This document shows, piece by piece, positions 45,839-55,318 of a stretch of DNA of 64,000 nucleotides (the stretch's first letter is position 1; each line of letters opens with the position of its first letter). Position numbers and translations under genes: made by a program. The stretch covers positions 1-64,000 of the forward strand of contig CANFSZ010000003.1 of the NCBI GenBank assembly GCA_947449835.1, written 5' to 3'. This stretch comes from Opitutia bacterium. GTDB lineage: Bacteria > Verrucomicrobiota > Verrucomicrobiia > Opitutales > Opitutaceae. A model generated the notes under the pieces. That model searched no databases and was not told where the DNA came from. It was given only the letters and a program-made list of their open reading frames with translations.

Positions 45839-48205
45839 TTAATCGCGGGCTTTCAGCACACCCACCAAATCCAATTGATCTAACCGCCGGCAAGCGAGCA
45901 ACGCCGAGACCATCGAAGCTACCGACACGACCAACACCGCAAACGCGTAGTTCTGCGCCGTGAGAATCAACGGCAAACGCACAAATTCCGTGTTCACCGT
46001 CATCAAAATCACGCGCGCAAAACCCGAACCGATCAACAAACCACAAGGCAACGCGATCAACGTGAGCATCACCAACTCACCCACTAAAACCGTCGCGACT
46101 TCGCCACGCGTAAATCCGATCACCCGCAACGTCGCGAGTTCGCGCTGACGTTCACTGAGCGAAATTCGCGCGCTATTATAAACGATGCCAAACGCCACCA
46201 CAGCCGCAAAGGTCAGATAAATTTTCTGCAACAGACCGATACTCTGCGCCGTCGTTTCGCGAAATCCCTGCCGAATTTTATTTTTCACAACCACACTGCC
46301 CGCACGCGGTGAAGCCTTCATCGCGCGCAAAAATTCGTTCCATTGCCCAGCGCCCACCGTCAGATAAGCCGCATTGATCCTATCGCCTTCACCGAGATGA
46401 CGACTCAATGCCCCAATTTCCATGTATGCCGCCGTCCCCGCAAAATCCTCGGATAATCCGGCCACCGGCACCGAAAATTCCACGCGCTTACCCTCCAATC
46501 CGCGGACAAAAAGCATTTCACCGATTTTTACGCCGAGAACTTCCGCCAACTTTTTAGAGAGAACGATTCCCTCCGGCGGCAGAGTGATCTGACGCCCGTT
46601 GCTATCCATCACGCGATACAGCTCCGCTTGCGCCGGCAAACCCGTGATACTTAAACGTCGAAATTGATTACCCGCGCGCAACTCCACCGCCGCCCCGCAC
46701 ACCGGCTCCGCCAAAATCACCCCCGGCAACGCCTTGAAATCCGCCAACGTGCGCACTGGACTCGGCTCAATGAGCGACACCATCACCGTCTGCCGTTGAA
46801 TCAAATCCCACTGATAATCGAGCACGTGACCGATGCCGTCGCGAAACGCATTAGGTACGATCAAAATTCCTGTCGCCAAAGCCAACGCACCCACCGTGAG
46901 CGACGCACGCACCGGCCGGCGTTCGATATTTCTCAACGCCATCCGAAACGTCACCGTAAACAGCCGGCCAAAACCCAAACGCTCCACCAGCGCGGGTCGG
47001 TAGCTCGACGGCGGCTCAGGCCGCATCGCCTCCGCCGGCGGCAGTCGCACCGCCGCCCGCACCGAGCCCGCGACGCCGATGATCGCCGCAATCGAACTCA
47101 CGAAAACCGCCAAGACCACGACGGTCGAAGCGAGTTGGAATTTCAGTGCCGGAAACCGGAAGAAAACATGGTACAAATCCACCAACCGTTCCCCCAAAAA
47201 CACTCCGCCTAAGACCCCGAGCGCCGTGCCGCTGGCGACGATCACGATGGAAAATTTAAGATAATGCCGGCCGATCTCGCCGTTAGAAAAACCGAAAGCC
47301 TTCAAAATCGCGATCTGTTCACGTTGCAACGTGATCTGCCGGCTCATGACCGCATTTGTCATGAAGGCCGCGACGCTGAGAAAAACCAGCGGAAACCCGA
47401 TCGAGAGTCCGTTGAGAATATTGATTTCATCGCGCAAGCGCGTGTGCGAAGGATGCGAGGTGCGACCATAAGCACCGCGTCCACCGTAAGGCCGCAAGAT
47501 GTGATCTACGGCCTCGATAACGGCCGGCTCAGACGCTCCTGGCACCAAACGCAAGGAAAGTTGATTGAACGCTCCATCAAGATTACTGGCCCGCGCGAGC
47601 TCCTTGTACGGCATCCAAAAAACTCCGTACGTTTTATTGTTGGGCAACGAGGCACCTGGTGGAGCCTCAAAAATGAATTCGGGCGAAAGCACGATGCCCG
47701 CGATGCGGAACTGTTGCCGCCGTCCATAAAGCACCGCCGCCATCTCGTCTCCGGGCTTGAGCTGATTCGCCTGCGCAAAAGCTTCTCCGACTAAAATTTC
47801 ACCCGTCGATTCACGCCCTACTAAAATACGTCCAGCACGGAGATGCAGCCGATTCAACGTGAGTTCGCCTTGCTCGGGGAGCGATTGGATAAGCCCCGTT
47901 GCGGGTTCAATCACGCCGGGCAAATCCAATGTAACCGATAACGCGATACCGGTCTGTACCGTGGCGACACCGGGAATCGCGGCGAGTTGGGCCGCGACGG
48001 AATTGGGCGCACGTTTAAGGCGGGAGAAAATTTGCGCGAAATGATTGTCGCGGTAATAAGCATCGCGCGTCGTCTCCAACGAAACGATGAGGCTGCGCGT
48101 CATGATCATCATCGCCAAACCGCAAGCCATGACGATGGCGACGGCCGCCGCTTGCGATTTCAAGGCGCGGAGATCGCGGATTAATTTAAGATCCAGCAGC
48201 GACAT
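45839..48205 (-). CDS. FtsX-like ABC transporter permease
   Basis: The 788-residue protein has an N-terminal span (LKSQAAAVAIVMACGLAMMIM), a large periplasmic domain, and two FtsX membrane modules (about residues 270-390 and 690-788). Each ends with paired hydrophobic helices. This double-FtsX layout fits LolCE/DevC-type or macrolide/lipid exporters that push substrates through an adaptor. It lies 24 bp from the HlyD gene and 18 bp from the ATPase gene. Confidence 0.88.
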   Translation of the reverse strand: MSLLDLKLIRDLRALKSQAAAVAIVMACGLAMMIMTRSLIVSLETTRDAYYRDNHFAQIFSRLKRAPNSVAAQLAAIPGVATVQTGIALSVTLDLPGVIEPATGLIQSLPEQGELTLNRLHLRAGRILVGRESTGEILVGEAFAQANQLKPGDEMAAVLYGRRQQFRIAGIVLSPEFIFEAPPGASLPNNKTYGVFWMPYKELARASNLDGAFNQLSLRLVPGASEPAVIEAVDHILRPYGGRGAYGRTSHPSHTRLRDEINILNGLSIGFPLVFLSVAAFMTNAVMSRQITLQREQIAILKAFGFSNGEIGRHYLKFSIVIVASGTALGVLGGVFLGERLVDLYHVFFRFPALKFQLASTVVVLAVFVSSIAAIIGVAGSVRAAVRLPPAEAMRPEPPSSYRPALVERLGFGRLFTVTFRMALRNIERRPVRASLTVGALALATGILIVPNAFRDGIGHVLDYQWDLIQRQTVMVSLIEPSPVRTLADFKALPGVILAEPVCGAAVELRAGNQFRRLSITGLPAQAELYRVMDSNGRQITLPPEGIVLSKKLAEVLGVKIGEMLFVRGLEGKRVEFSVPVAGLSEDFAGTAAYMEIGALSRHLGEGDRINAAYLTVGAGQWNEFLRAMKASPRAGSVVVKNKIRQGFRETTAQSIGLLQKIYLTFAAVVAFGIVYNSARISLSERQRELATLRVIGFTRGEVATVLVGELVMLTLIALPCGLLIGSGFARVILMTVNTEFVRLPLILTAQNYAFAVLVVSVASMVSALLACRRLDQLDLVGVLKARD

Positions 48206-48223
48206 GACGAATCCGCGAACGTT

Positions 48224-48964
48224 TTACCACGCCAGCGTGCTGGCGGCGGCGCGCGTACGATTATGTTTTTCTCCTGTGATATGACCGTCGGAGAGCGTGA
48301 GGACGCGATCCGCCATTTCGGCCATCACAGAATTATGCGTAATGATCAACGTGAGCGTGCCGAGTTCGCGATTGATCCGCTCGATCGCTTCAAGAACGGC
48401 CTTCCCGGTGCTCACATCAAGCGCTCCCGTAGGCTCGTCGCACATGAGGACGGCGGGGCGTTTCGCAATGGCCCGAGCGATCGCGACTCGTTGTTGTTCA
48501 CCACCAGAAAGCTGCGCGGGAAAATGATCCATGCGGGCCCCGAGCCCGACCATGTGAAGCGCTTCTTCTGGAGTCATCGGATCGGCGGCGATCTCCGTGA
48601 TCAGCGCGACGTTCTCTCGAGCGGTCAGGCTCGGGATCAGATTATAAAATTGAAAAACAAAGCCCACTGCTTCGCGCCGATAACGCGTCAAACCCGCTTC
48701 GTCAGCGCCACCCAGATCCCAGCCGCGATAAAATAAACTGCCGCTCGTGGGCGTATCGAGCCCACCCAACAAATTCAGTAGCGTTGATTTGCCGCTGCCA
48801 GAAGCTCCGAGCACTACGACCAATTCTCCCGCGCGACACTCCAGATCCACTCCGGCCAATGCGCGCACCATCGCTTCGCCTTCGCCATAAATTTTGTCCA
48901 ATGCCCGAGCCTGGAAAACTGGAACTAAATCAGAATCTGCAGAAGTGAATGCGGCGTGGGCCAT
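48224..48964 (-). CDS. ABC transporter ATP-binding protein (LolD/MacB/DevA type)
   Basis: From ATG 48964 the protein has Walker [18 protein letters not shown], signature [14 protein letters not shown] and Walker [13 protein letters not shown], plus the H-loop ([16 protein letters not shown]). Sequence type and operon partners (FtsX permease, HlyD adaptor) indicate export of a lipid, glycolipid or drug-like molecule rather than import. The track start at GTG 48985 adds seven residues. Confidence 0.93.
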   Translation of the reverse strand: MAHAAFTSADSDLVPVFQARALDKIYGEGEAMVRALAGVDLECRAGELVVVLGASGSGKSTLLNLLGGLDTPTSGSLFYRGWDLGGADEAGLTRYRREAVGFVFQFYNLIPSLTARENVALITEIAADPMTPEEALHMVGLGARMDHFPAQLSGGEQQRVAIARAIAKRPAVLMCDEPTGALDVSTGKAVLEAIERINRELGTLTLIITHNSVMAEMADRVLTLSDGHITGEKHNRTRAAASTLAW

Positions 48965-49025
48965 GCAACGGGTAATACTGCGCACAGGATTTCAGCCCGC
49001 AAAGCGCAAAGGTTGTATTTATCCA

Positions 49026-49059
49026 AAAATAAAAAGACCGCGGCTGATTACCGCAGTCT
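49026..49059 (-). terminator. Rho-independent terminator after GH88-family gene
   Basis: On the minus strand AGACTGCGG pairs with CCGCGGTCT (one T-G wobble) across a 7-nt loop and is followed by TTTTTATTTTT. It lies about 50 nt past the stop of the hydrolase gene and insulates the ABC exporter operon downstream. Confidence 0.85.
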
Positions 49060-49109
49060 CGAAACTTAAGTTGGCCTACGCCGCTACTAGCGAGGCCCGA
49101 ACCGGGAGA

Positions 49110-50522
49110 TCAAAAGAACGTGTAGTATTTATTTTCCGACAAACGCTGGATGAGCAGCGCGAGCTCCATCGCGTGGTAATCGCCCCACATGGACGATTCG
49201 CCGCACGGCACTTTCTGACCCTTCGGCACGTGATCCCAGCCGTTCGGACGGTGATAAACACTGTGCAAGAGGAGGCCTTGGTGTTTTTTGTCGGTGGAAA
49301 GATACGGCTCGGCGAAAAGCGTGTCGGCGATCGTGAGACCAGCTTGGAAATATTTTTTACCGGCGGCTTTTTCCCCATTCGCATCGAGCCAGCGGCCGAG
49401 ACGGAGCATGCCTTGCGCGGCGATGGCGGCTGCGGAACTGTCGACCGGCTCGTGAGCGTTGAACGGATCGGCGGCGCGTTTGGTGAAATCACCGAGTTTA
49501 TGCGTGTTAAGCGCGGCACTGTCCCAATAAGGAATGCCGTCTTTCGCAGAATATCCGTCGATGTAGTAATCACTCGTGGCCTTAGCCGTTTCCAAAAAGA
49601 GATCGGTGACCGCACGCCGGCCACCAACCGCATCGAGGTCGGAGCCTTTCACGGTGTCGAGAAACTCCAATTGCTCGGCGTAGCCCGTGATGATCCAGGC
49701 TGCGCCGCGCGTCCACGTCGTGAAGGGCGAGTAACCTTGCTGGGAGGACGGACAACGGAATTGGCCGTCGTTGCGATTGAAAACACTCTCGTGCGCCACG
49801 CGGCCACGGACGTCGTAGCTGTCACGGCCCAGACCGAAGAAAACATTGAAACGCGCCGTCGTCGCCGCGTGTTCGATCGCGCGGTGCAGCAAATTGATGG
49901 GCTTGTCGCCTTCGCCCATAAGCGAGTGACCGAGTTGATGCGCGACGACGAGCGAGCGCATGGAGCGAATCGTATCGGCAAACAAGGACTGCGGGCCATT
50001 GAACGAATACACGTAACCGCTCGGCGCCACGCCGGCGGCGCCGGGAATCGGCGACCACGGTTGTTTGTACTGGGTGGTCGCGTAGCGCGCGGCTTGCACG
50101 GCGCCCGAGGCTTTCAACGCCATCTCGGTGTAATCGAGCTCGGCTTGATTGAAGCGCGTCTTGCCCTCGAGCATGAGGCGGCGCTGGTTGCCGTACGTGG
50201 AGACGTTATTGAAACCGTGATCATGCACGCCGACATGCGAGACATGGGAGGCCATGTGGCGCACGGTCTTTACCCGGCCGCGTTCGAGCATCGCTGTATC
50301 GCCGGTCGCATCAAAGTGGAGAAACGCCATACCGAACTGAAAACCCTGCGTCCACTCCGTCCAGCCGCGGGACGTGTATTTACCCTGCACCGTAAAAACA
50401 GGGGTACCCTTGCTAGGGTCCCATGCGGCGTCGATCGCGCGGATTTTTTCGCCGGCGAGTTCAAACACGCGGGCGGTTTTTTTCGTGAGCTTGGCCGGAG
50501 TAAGGGTGGCGTTGATTTTCAT
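49110..50522 (-). CDS. GH88-type unsaturated uronyl hydrolase
   Basis: An alpha/alpha-barrel glycosidase of 470 residues. HDHGFNNVSTYGN (catalytic Asp candidate), QQGYSPFTTWTRGAAWIITGYAEQ, PVDSSAAAIAAQGMLRLGRW and CGESSMWGDYHAMELAL match GH88/GH105-type hydrolases that remove 4,5-unsaturated uronic acid from lyase products by hydration of the double bond. No signal peptide, so action in the cytoplasm. This is the natural downstream enzyme for a lyase such as the one at 11925, though 37 kb away. It has its own terminator. Confidence 0.85.
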   Translation of the reverse strand: MKINATLTPAKLTKKTARVFELAGEKIRAIDAAWDPSKGTPVFTVQGKYTSRGWTEWTQGFQFGMAFLHFDATGDTAMLERGRVKTVRHMASHVSHVGVHDHGFNNVSTYGNQRRLMLEGKTRFNQAELDYTEMALKASGAVQAARYATTQYKQPWSPIPGAAGVAPSGYVYSFNGPQSLFADTIRSMRSLVVAHQLGHSLMGEGDKPINLLHRAIEHAATTARFNVFFGLGRDSYDVRGRVAHESVFNRNDGQFRCPSSQQGYSPFTTWTRGAAWIITGYAEQLEFLDTVKGSDLDAVGGRRAVTDLFLETAKATSDYYIDGYSAKDGIPYWDSAALNTHKLGDFTKRAADPFNAHEPVDSSAAAIAAQGMLRLGRWLDANGEKAAGKKYFQAGLTIADTLFAEPYLSTDKKHQGLLLHSVYHRPNGWDHVPKGQKVPCGESSMWGDYHAMELALLIQRLSENKYYTFF

Positions 50523-50649
50523 AACGGAAACGAAGAGAGAACCACGAACCCGGCGGACTGCACGAAAGTTTTTTAATCCCGTAGCTTTTTAAACCTTCAC
50601 GACGTGCAGGCCCGAGGTAGGCTTGCACGCAATCCCCAAGAGGACGATA

Positions 50650-51240
50650 GTGACCCGTATGCCCCCGGTTATCGAACTCTTCCTGAAAGCGTTCATTCCT
50701 CTTTTCGTGGCGATCGATCCGATCGGGCTCGCCGCGGTTTTTCTCGCTCTTGGGCAAGGTACCCCGTTGGAACAACGTCGTCGCATCGCCAAACAAGCCA
50801 CTTGGACGGGTGGGGGAGTCGCCCTGCTATTTTTGTTTCTCGGCCAATCCATATTCACCGCCATCGGCATCACGACGAGCGACTTTCAAATCGCCGGCGG
50901 ACTCATCCTCTTCATCCTCGCCGCGCGCGATCTCGTCCACTCCGCTGCCGAAGAACCCGCCAAACTCGCGGAAGATTTTGGCGTCGTGCCACTCGGGATG
51001 CCTTTAATCGCCGGACCTGCCTCGATCACGACGTTGATCTTACTCGCCCAGACGCTGGGGCTCGCCGTGACCCTCGCGGCTCTCGCGGTAAATCTCATGC
51101 TCGTAATCCTCGCCTTTGCTTATAGTGAGCGCCTCGCACGACTTATCAGTTCGACCGGTCTGCGCGCGATTTCAAAAATCATTTCCCTGCTCCTCGCCGC
51201 GATTGCCATCAGCATGATTCGCAAAGGCTGGACCGGATAA
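50650..51240 (+). CDS. MarC-family integral membrane protein
   Basis: About six hydrophobic spans and the family core FVAIDPIGLAAVFLALGQGT, then VVPLGMPLIAGPASITTLILLAQ, define MarC. It was once linked to multiple antibiotic resistance in E. coli, but later work questioned that, and its role is unclear. GTG 50650 has AAGAGGA 5 nt upstream, one of the few plausible Shine-Dalgarno sites here; ATG 50659 is the alternative. It is divergent from the GH88 gene. Confidence 0.88.
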   Translation: MTRMPPVIELFLKAFIPLFVAIDPIGLAAVFLALGQGTPLEQRRRIAKQATWTGGGVALLFLFLGQSIFTAIGITTSDFQIAGGLILFILAARDLVHSAAEEPAKLAEDFGVVPLGMPLIAGPASITTLILLAQTLGLAVTLAALAVNLMLVILAFAYSERLARLISSTGLRAISKIISLLLAAIAISMIRKGWTG

Positions 51241-51281
51241 CTTCTTCGCGGCTTCCCGTTAATCCCCCGCTAAACCCCATC

Positions 51282-52466
51282 ATGAAACTTCTCCTGCGCA
51301 ACCTCGTGCTTGCGACAGTCTTGAGCACCGCCTTAACCGCCGCCGATCCTCGACTTTCCGGCATCACCGCGGCTTTGCAGCCGGCTCTGGATGAAAAAGA
51401 AATCGCTGGCGCGGTCACGTTGGTGATTTCCAGCGAAAAAATTTTCCATTTTGAAACGCATGGTTTCGCTGACGTCGCCACGCAACGTCCCATGACGCCA
51501 GACACGATGTTCAACATCATGTCCATGACCAAGCTCATGACCGCCACCGCCGTGCTCATGCTGCAAGATGAGGGTAAACTTAAACTCACAGATCCGGTCG
51601 CGAACTATATTCCCGGTTTTGCCGCGCTCAAAACCCCCTCGGGCCAACCCGCCAATCTCACGCTGCTCCAGATCCTCACCCACGTCTCCGGCCTCGGCGA
51701 AGCCTCTGCCGCAAGCGCCCGCGACGCCCGCACTCTCGCTGATCTCGTACCGCATTGGCTCGCGGCTCCCATGCAAAACGAGCCCGGCGCCCAATGGCGC
51801 TACTGCCAGTCCGGCATCAACACGGCCGCCCGCATCGTCGAGATTGTGAGCGGCAAGACCTTCGATGAATTTCTTCGCACGCGCCTTTTCGTTCCGCTGG
51901 GTCTCAAACACACCACCCATTATCCCTCCGCCGAACAGCTGCCTTTCCTCGCCACAGCTTACACGAAAAACAAAACCACCGGCGCGCTCGATGCCGTTTC
52001 CGCACCACCGCCCGCGCGCGGTACTCGCCCACCCACAGGCAACGCAGGTCTCTATTCCTCCGCTCACGACTACGCGCGTTTTTGCCAAATGCTGCTCAAC
52101 GGCGGCACGCTCGATGGGCAACGCTACCTCTCGCCCGCCGCGCTAAAGCTCCTCTCCACGCCACAAACGCCCGCCGCACTGCCGACCGGATTTTTTCAAA
52201 ACAACACCTACGGCCAACGCGGGAAAAACTACGGCTGGGGCATCGGCACCTGCGTTTTGAAAACACCTCACGCTGGCGTCGCCGCGATGCTTGCACCTGG
52301 CAGCTACGGCCACGGTGGCGCCTGGGGCACGCAAGCCTGGGTCGATCCCGTGCGCGGCGTCGCGTACATCCTCATGGTCCAACGCACCAACTTTCCGAAC
52401 AGCGACGCCAGCGACGTCCGCTGCGCGTTTCAACAAGCCGCGGTAGACGCCCTCGCCGCGAAATAA
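51282..52466 (+). CDS. Serine hydrolase, class C beta-lactamase family, exported
   Basis: A signal peptide (LRNLVLATVLSTALTAA) precedes the DD-peptidase/AmpC-like fold. The S-x-x-K nucleophile is SMTK in FNIMSMTKLMTATAVLML (about residue 88) and a Tyr motif follows in WRYCQSGINTAARI. HGGAWGTQAW is the third (KTG-equivalent) box. Members include esterases and D-Ala carboxypeptidases; lactamase activity should not be assumed. A 394-residue single gene. Confidence 0.88.
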   Translation: MKLLLRNLVLATVLSTALTAADPRLSGITAALQPALDEKEIAGAVTLVISSEKIFHFETHGFADVATQRPMTPDTMFNIMSMTKLMTATAVLMLQDEGKLKLTDPVANYIPGFAALKTPSGQPANLTLLQILTHVSGLGEASAASARDARTLADLVPHWLAAPMQNEPGAQWRYCQSGINTAARIVEIVSGKTFDEFLRTRLFVPLGLKHTTHYPSAEQLPFLATAYTKNKTTGALDAVSAPPPARGTRPPTGNAGLYSSAHDYARFCQMLLNGGTLDGQRYLSPAALKLLSTPQTPAALPTGFFQNNTYGQRGKNYGWGIGTCVLKTPHAGVAAMLAPGSYGHGGAWGTQAWVDPVRGVAYILMVQRTNFPNSDASDVRCAFQQAAVDALAAK

Positions 52467-52492
52467 AATTCGCGCGGCTTTTTCGGCCACGT

Positions 52493-53734
52493 TTACCCGC
52501 CGAATTTCGTCATCAGCTCCGCGTAAATTTTCGCGCTCGCGATCAACTCTTTCACCGAAGCGCGTTCGTCGACGCCGTGATAATCAATCCCGCCCGGACC
52601 GTAACCGAGCGTGGGGATTTTACGGTGCGCGGCGAAAAAGTGCATGTCGTTAAAACCCGTCGAAACATTAAACACCGCTGGCTCCCGCCGGACCTCAGCG
52701 ACACTCGCCGCCATCGCCGCGAAAAACGGATGCGTTGGCGGCGTGAAACACGCGAAATTCTCGGAAATTTTAGCCACCGTGATCCGACACTGGGGAATTT
52801 TATTTGCGGCAATGGCGAGGGCCGCGCGCAGTTCTTTTTCTGCAGCGACGTGATTTTCCATCGCGAGCACGCGGCGATCGATGGTGAATGTCGCGGTCGC
52901 AGGCACCGTGTTGATCTTCGCGCCATCACCACAGCCAAAGACGCCCCCGATGTTTAAGGTCGGCACCATCGTGCGGCCTTCGGGAGTTTTGAATTTACGG
53001 CGCGCGAGTTCTTTTTTGTGTGCGTTGAGGCCAAGGACGAGCGCCGCCATTTTTTCGAGTGCGTTGATCCCGCGTTCTGGCGTCGAACCGTGCGCAGGTC
53101 GGCCGTGAACCGTGACTTCAAGCCACACGACGCCGTTGTGCCCACAACACACCGCGGAACCCTCGCCACCTTCCATCACGACGGCGTAGTCGGGCTTAAT
53201 CGGCGCGTGCTCCACGAGCCAACCGGTGCCCAGCGCGGAATCGGTTTCCTCGTCCGCGGTGAAGGAAACCTCAACGTTCATGCGTGGAACAGTGCGCGTG
53301 GCTTGCAGCGCTTCGAGCGCCATGAACAAGCTCGCGATCGAGCCCTTCATGTCGGCCGTGCCACGGCCAAAAATCCAACCGCGCTCAACCGCCCCGCTAA
53401 ACGGACTGCCGTGGCGCCAGCGACCAGAAACCGGAACGACATCGTAATGTGCGTTGAAATGAATCGTCTTCGTCGCGCCGCGCACGCCGAGTTTGCCGAG
53501 GACGTTATAACGGGGAAATCCGAGTTGGGCGGCGGGTAATGATTTTTTTAGCAAAGCCGCCGGGATGGGATAGCGTTTGGTTTTTAATCCCAGAGCAGTG
53601 AGATCGCGCGTGAGGCTGGCGGTGATCTTGTCGTAGTTTTCACCGGGTGGATTAACAGTGGAGATGCCGATGAGCGTTTTCAGGCGACGGAGGAGCCCAG
53701 CGGTGTGGAGATCGATGTAGGCGGCAGGCGTCAT
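52493..53734 (-). CDS. M20-family metallopeptidase (ArgE/DapE-like)
   Basis: Co-catalytic metal motifs are present: TIHFNAHYDVVPVSG (His, Asp), GRGTADMKGSIA (Asp ligand) and FTADEETDSALGTGW (Glu base and ligand). These cytoplasmic enzymes deacylate amino acids or cleave dipeptides; the substrate is not assignable. The 413-residue length is normal and includes the lid/dimerisation domain. It converges with the serine hydrolase gene and lies after a TauE/SafE permease gene on the same strand (22 bp). Confidence 0.9.
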   Translation of the reverse strand: MTPAAYIDLHTAGLLRRLKTLIGISTVNPPGENYDKITASLTRDLTALGLKTKRYPIPAALLKKSLPAAQLGFPRYNVLGKLGVRGATKTIHFNAHYDVVPVSGRWRHGSPFSGAVERGWIFGRGTADMKGSIASLFMALEALQATRTVPRMNVEVSFTADEETDSALGTGWLVEHAPIKPDYAVVMEGGEGSAVCCGHNGVVWLEVTVHGRPAHGSTPERGINALEKMAALVLGLNAHKKELARRKFKTPEGRTMVPTLNIGGVFGCGDGAKINTVPATATFTIDRRVLAMENHVAAEKELRAALAIAANKIPQCRITVAKISENFACFTPPTHPFFAAMAASVAEVRREPAVFNVSTGFNDMHFFAAHRKIPTLGYGPGGIDYHGVDERASVKELIASAKIYAELMTKFGG

Positions 53735-53756
53735 GGCGAAAAAGTAGAAAATTAAC

Positions 53757-54524
53757 TCAACGCGCGCGCGTGAGCTCGACGTAGGCGAGGCGTGCGATGG
53801 TGAGTGTGACCATGGTCAGAAACACCGGCCGGATGAAGCGAGCGCCTTTTTTCACGACGAGCCCGGCACCCAGCCGCGCACCCACAATTTGGCCCGCGAC
53901 CATCACCCCGCCCGCCATCCAGTCGACCTGACCCACCACGATGAAAACGCCCAGCGAGGCCAGGTTGCTCGCGGCGTTCATCACCTTCGTATGACCCGTC
54001 GCAGCTATGAAATCTTGGCCGAGCAACAGCACGAGTGCGATCGTCCAAAACATGCCCGTCCCCGGCCCGAAAAATCCATCGTAGAAACCCAGCCCGATCC
54101 CAGCGATAAACCAAAACACGTTCGACGTCATCCTCGGCTCACGTTTTTCCTGGCCCATCTGCGGGCGAAAAATCGTGTAAATCAAAATCCCCGCCAACAG
54201 CCACGGGATCAGTAATCCCAGCCGACTGGCATCCATCCGCTGAATCGTCCAAGCCCCCACAAGCGCGCCCACAAAAGTGAGCACCACTCCCAGCCGGCAA
54301 CGCCGCCAATCCACGACCCCATGCCGCGCATAATGCACCGCCGCCATACTGCTCCCAAAAAGCGACTGAAGCTTGTTTGTCCCCAACGCCAGCGGCACAG
54401 GAAACCCCGCCATCAGCAACGCGGGCAACGCAATCAAACCACCGCCGCCCGCGATCGAATCGATCAACCCCGCGGCTAATGCCGCAAGAAACAACAACGG
54501 GTAAATCCAAGGCGCCAATTCCAT
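53757..54524 (-). CDS. TauE/SafE (TSUP) family permease
   Basis: About eight hydrophobic spans; AALAAGLIDSIAGGGGLIALPALLMAG near the N-terminus and FYDGFFGPGTGMFWTIALV in the second half are the TSUP glycine-rich repeats. The family moves sulfite, sulfoacetate or similar anions. Release of sulfate by the window's sulfatase could matter, but no direct link is visible. ATG 54524 places the start ahead of the first span; the track start at 54557 is 11 residues earlier. Confidence 0.88.
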   Translation of the reverse strand: MELAPWIYPLLFLAALAAGLIDSIAGGGGLIALPALLMAGFPVPLALGTNKLQSLFGSSMAAVHYARHGVVDWRRCRLGVVLTFVGALVGAWTIQRMDASRLGLLIPWLLAGILIYTIFRPQMGQEKREPRMTSNVFWFIAGIGLGFYDGFFGPGTGMFWTIALVLLLGQDFIAATGHTKVMNAASNLASLGVFIVVGQVDWMAGGVMVAGQIVGARLGAGLVVKKGARFIRPVFLTMVTLTIARLAYVELTRAR

Positions 54525-54648
54525 CACCCCAACTTCACGACAAACTCGGAAAAACAAAAGCTCGGAGACGGCGGACGCCGTTTTTGCGGTATTTGCGCGA
54601 GATGATTTTTGACAGGGCCCAACGCCGCGCGCACACTACACCTCCATC

Positions 54649-55287
54649 ATGAGCTTGGCCGACCTCCGCAAAGATTACGCCCTCGCCGGGCTGAATGAAA
54701 AAGACCTCGCCCGCGATCCGTTTCGCCAGTTCGAGAAATGGTTCCAAGAAGCCGAAGCCGCCAAAATCACCGAGCCCAATGCCATGACGCTCGCCACCGC
54801 CAATCGCGAAGGCCGCCCTTCCGCTCGCACCGTGCTCCTCAAAGGCCTCGATGGCCGCGGCTTTGTTTTCTACACCAACTACGAGGGCCGCAAAGGCCGC
54901 GAACTCGAAGCCAACCCACGCGCCAGCCTCGTGTTTCCCTGGATCGTATTGGAGCGCCAAGTCATCATCGAAGGGACCATTACCAAGGTCGCACGCGAGG
55001 AAAGCGCCGCCTATTTTCACTCCCGCCCCCGCGCCAGCCAACTCGGCGCTTGGGTCGCGCAACAAAGTGCGGTCATCCCTGGACGCGCCACGCTCGAAGA
55101 GGCGATGAAGGCTTTGGAGAAAAAACACGCCGGTGCCGATGTGCCATTGCCACCCAACTGGGGCGGCTATCGCGTGGCGCCAGAAACAATCGAATTTTGG
55201 CAGGGACGCCGCAGCCGCCTGCACGATCGCTTGCGTTATCGGCGCGAAAAAGACGGCAGCTGGCTCGTCGAACGTCTCGCGCCCTGA
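54649..55287 (+). CDS. pdxH: Pyridoxamine/pyridoxine 5'-phosphate oxidase
   Basis: The canonical FMN-dependent oxidase that makes PLP from PNP/PMP. LADLRKDYALAGLNEKDL opens the protein, then RTVLLKGLDGRGFVFYTNY, LERQVIIEGTITKV, SRPRASQLGAWVAQQS and the terminal RLHDRLRYRREKDGSWLVERLAP, in which the substrate-binding Arg and His are intact. The 212-residue length is normal. It appears to be a single gene preceding an RmlD-like gene by 31 bp. Confidence 0.94.
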   Translation: MSLADLRKDYALAGLNEKDLARDPFRQFEKWFQEAEAAKITEPNAMTLATANREGRPSARTVLLKGLDGRGFVFYTNYEGRKGRELEANPRASLVFPWIVLERQVIIEGTITKVAREESAAYFHSRPRASQLGAWVAQQSAVIPGRATLEEAMKALEKKHAGADVPLPPNWGGYRVAPETIEFWQGRRSRLHDRLRYRREKDGSWLVERLAP

Positions 55288-55318
55288 TTTGTTTTAACTC
55301 CTTCGGTCGGCCCGCCCT

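Noticed and set aside
48894-50576. 560-codon plus-strand ORF
   Set aside because: It is antisense to the GH88-type hydrolase, which has clear family motifs and a terminator. The translation is Arg-rich junk.
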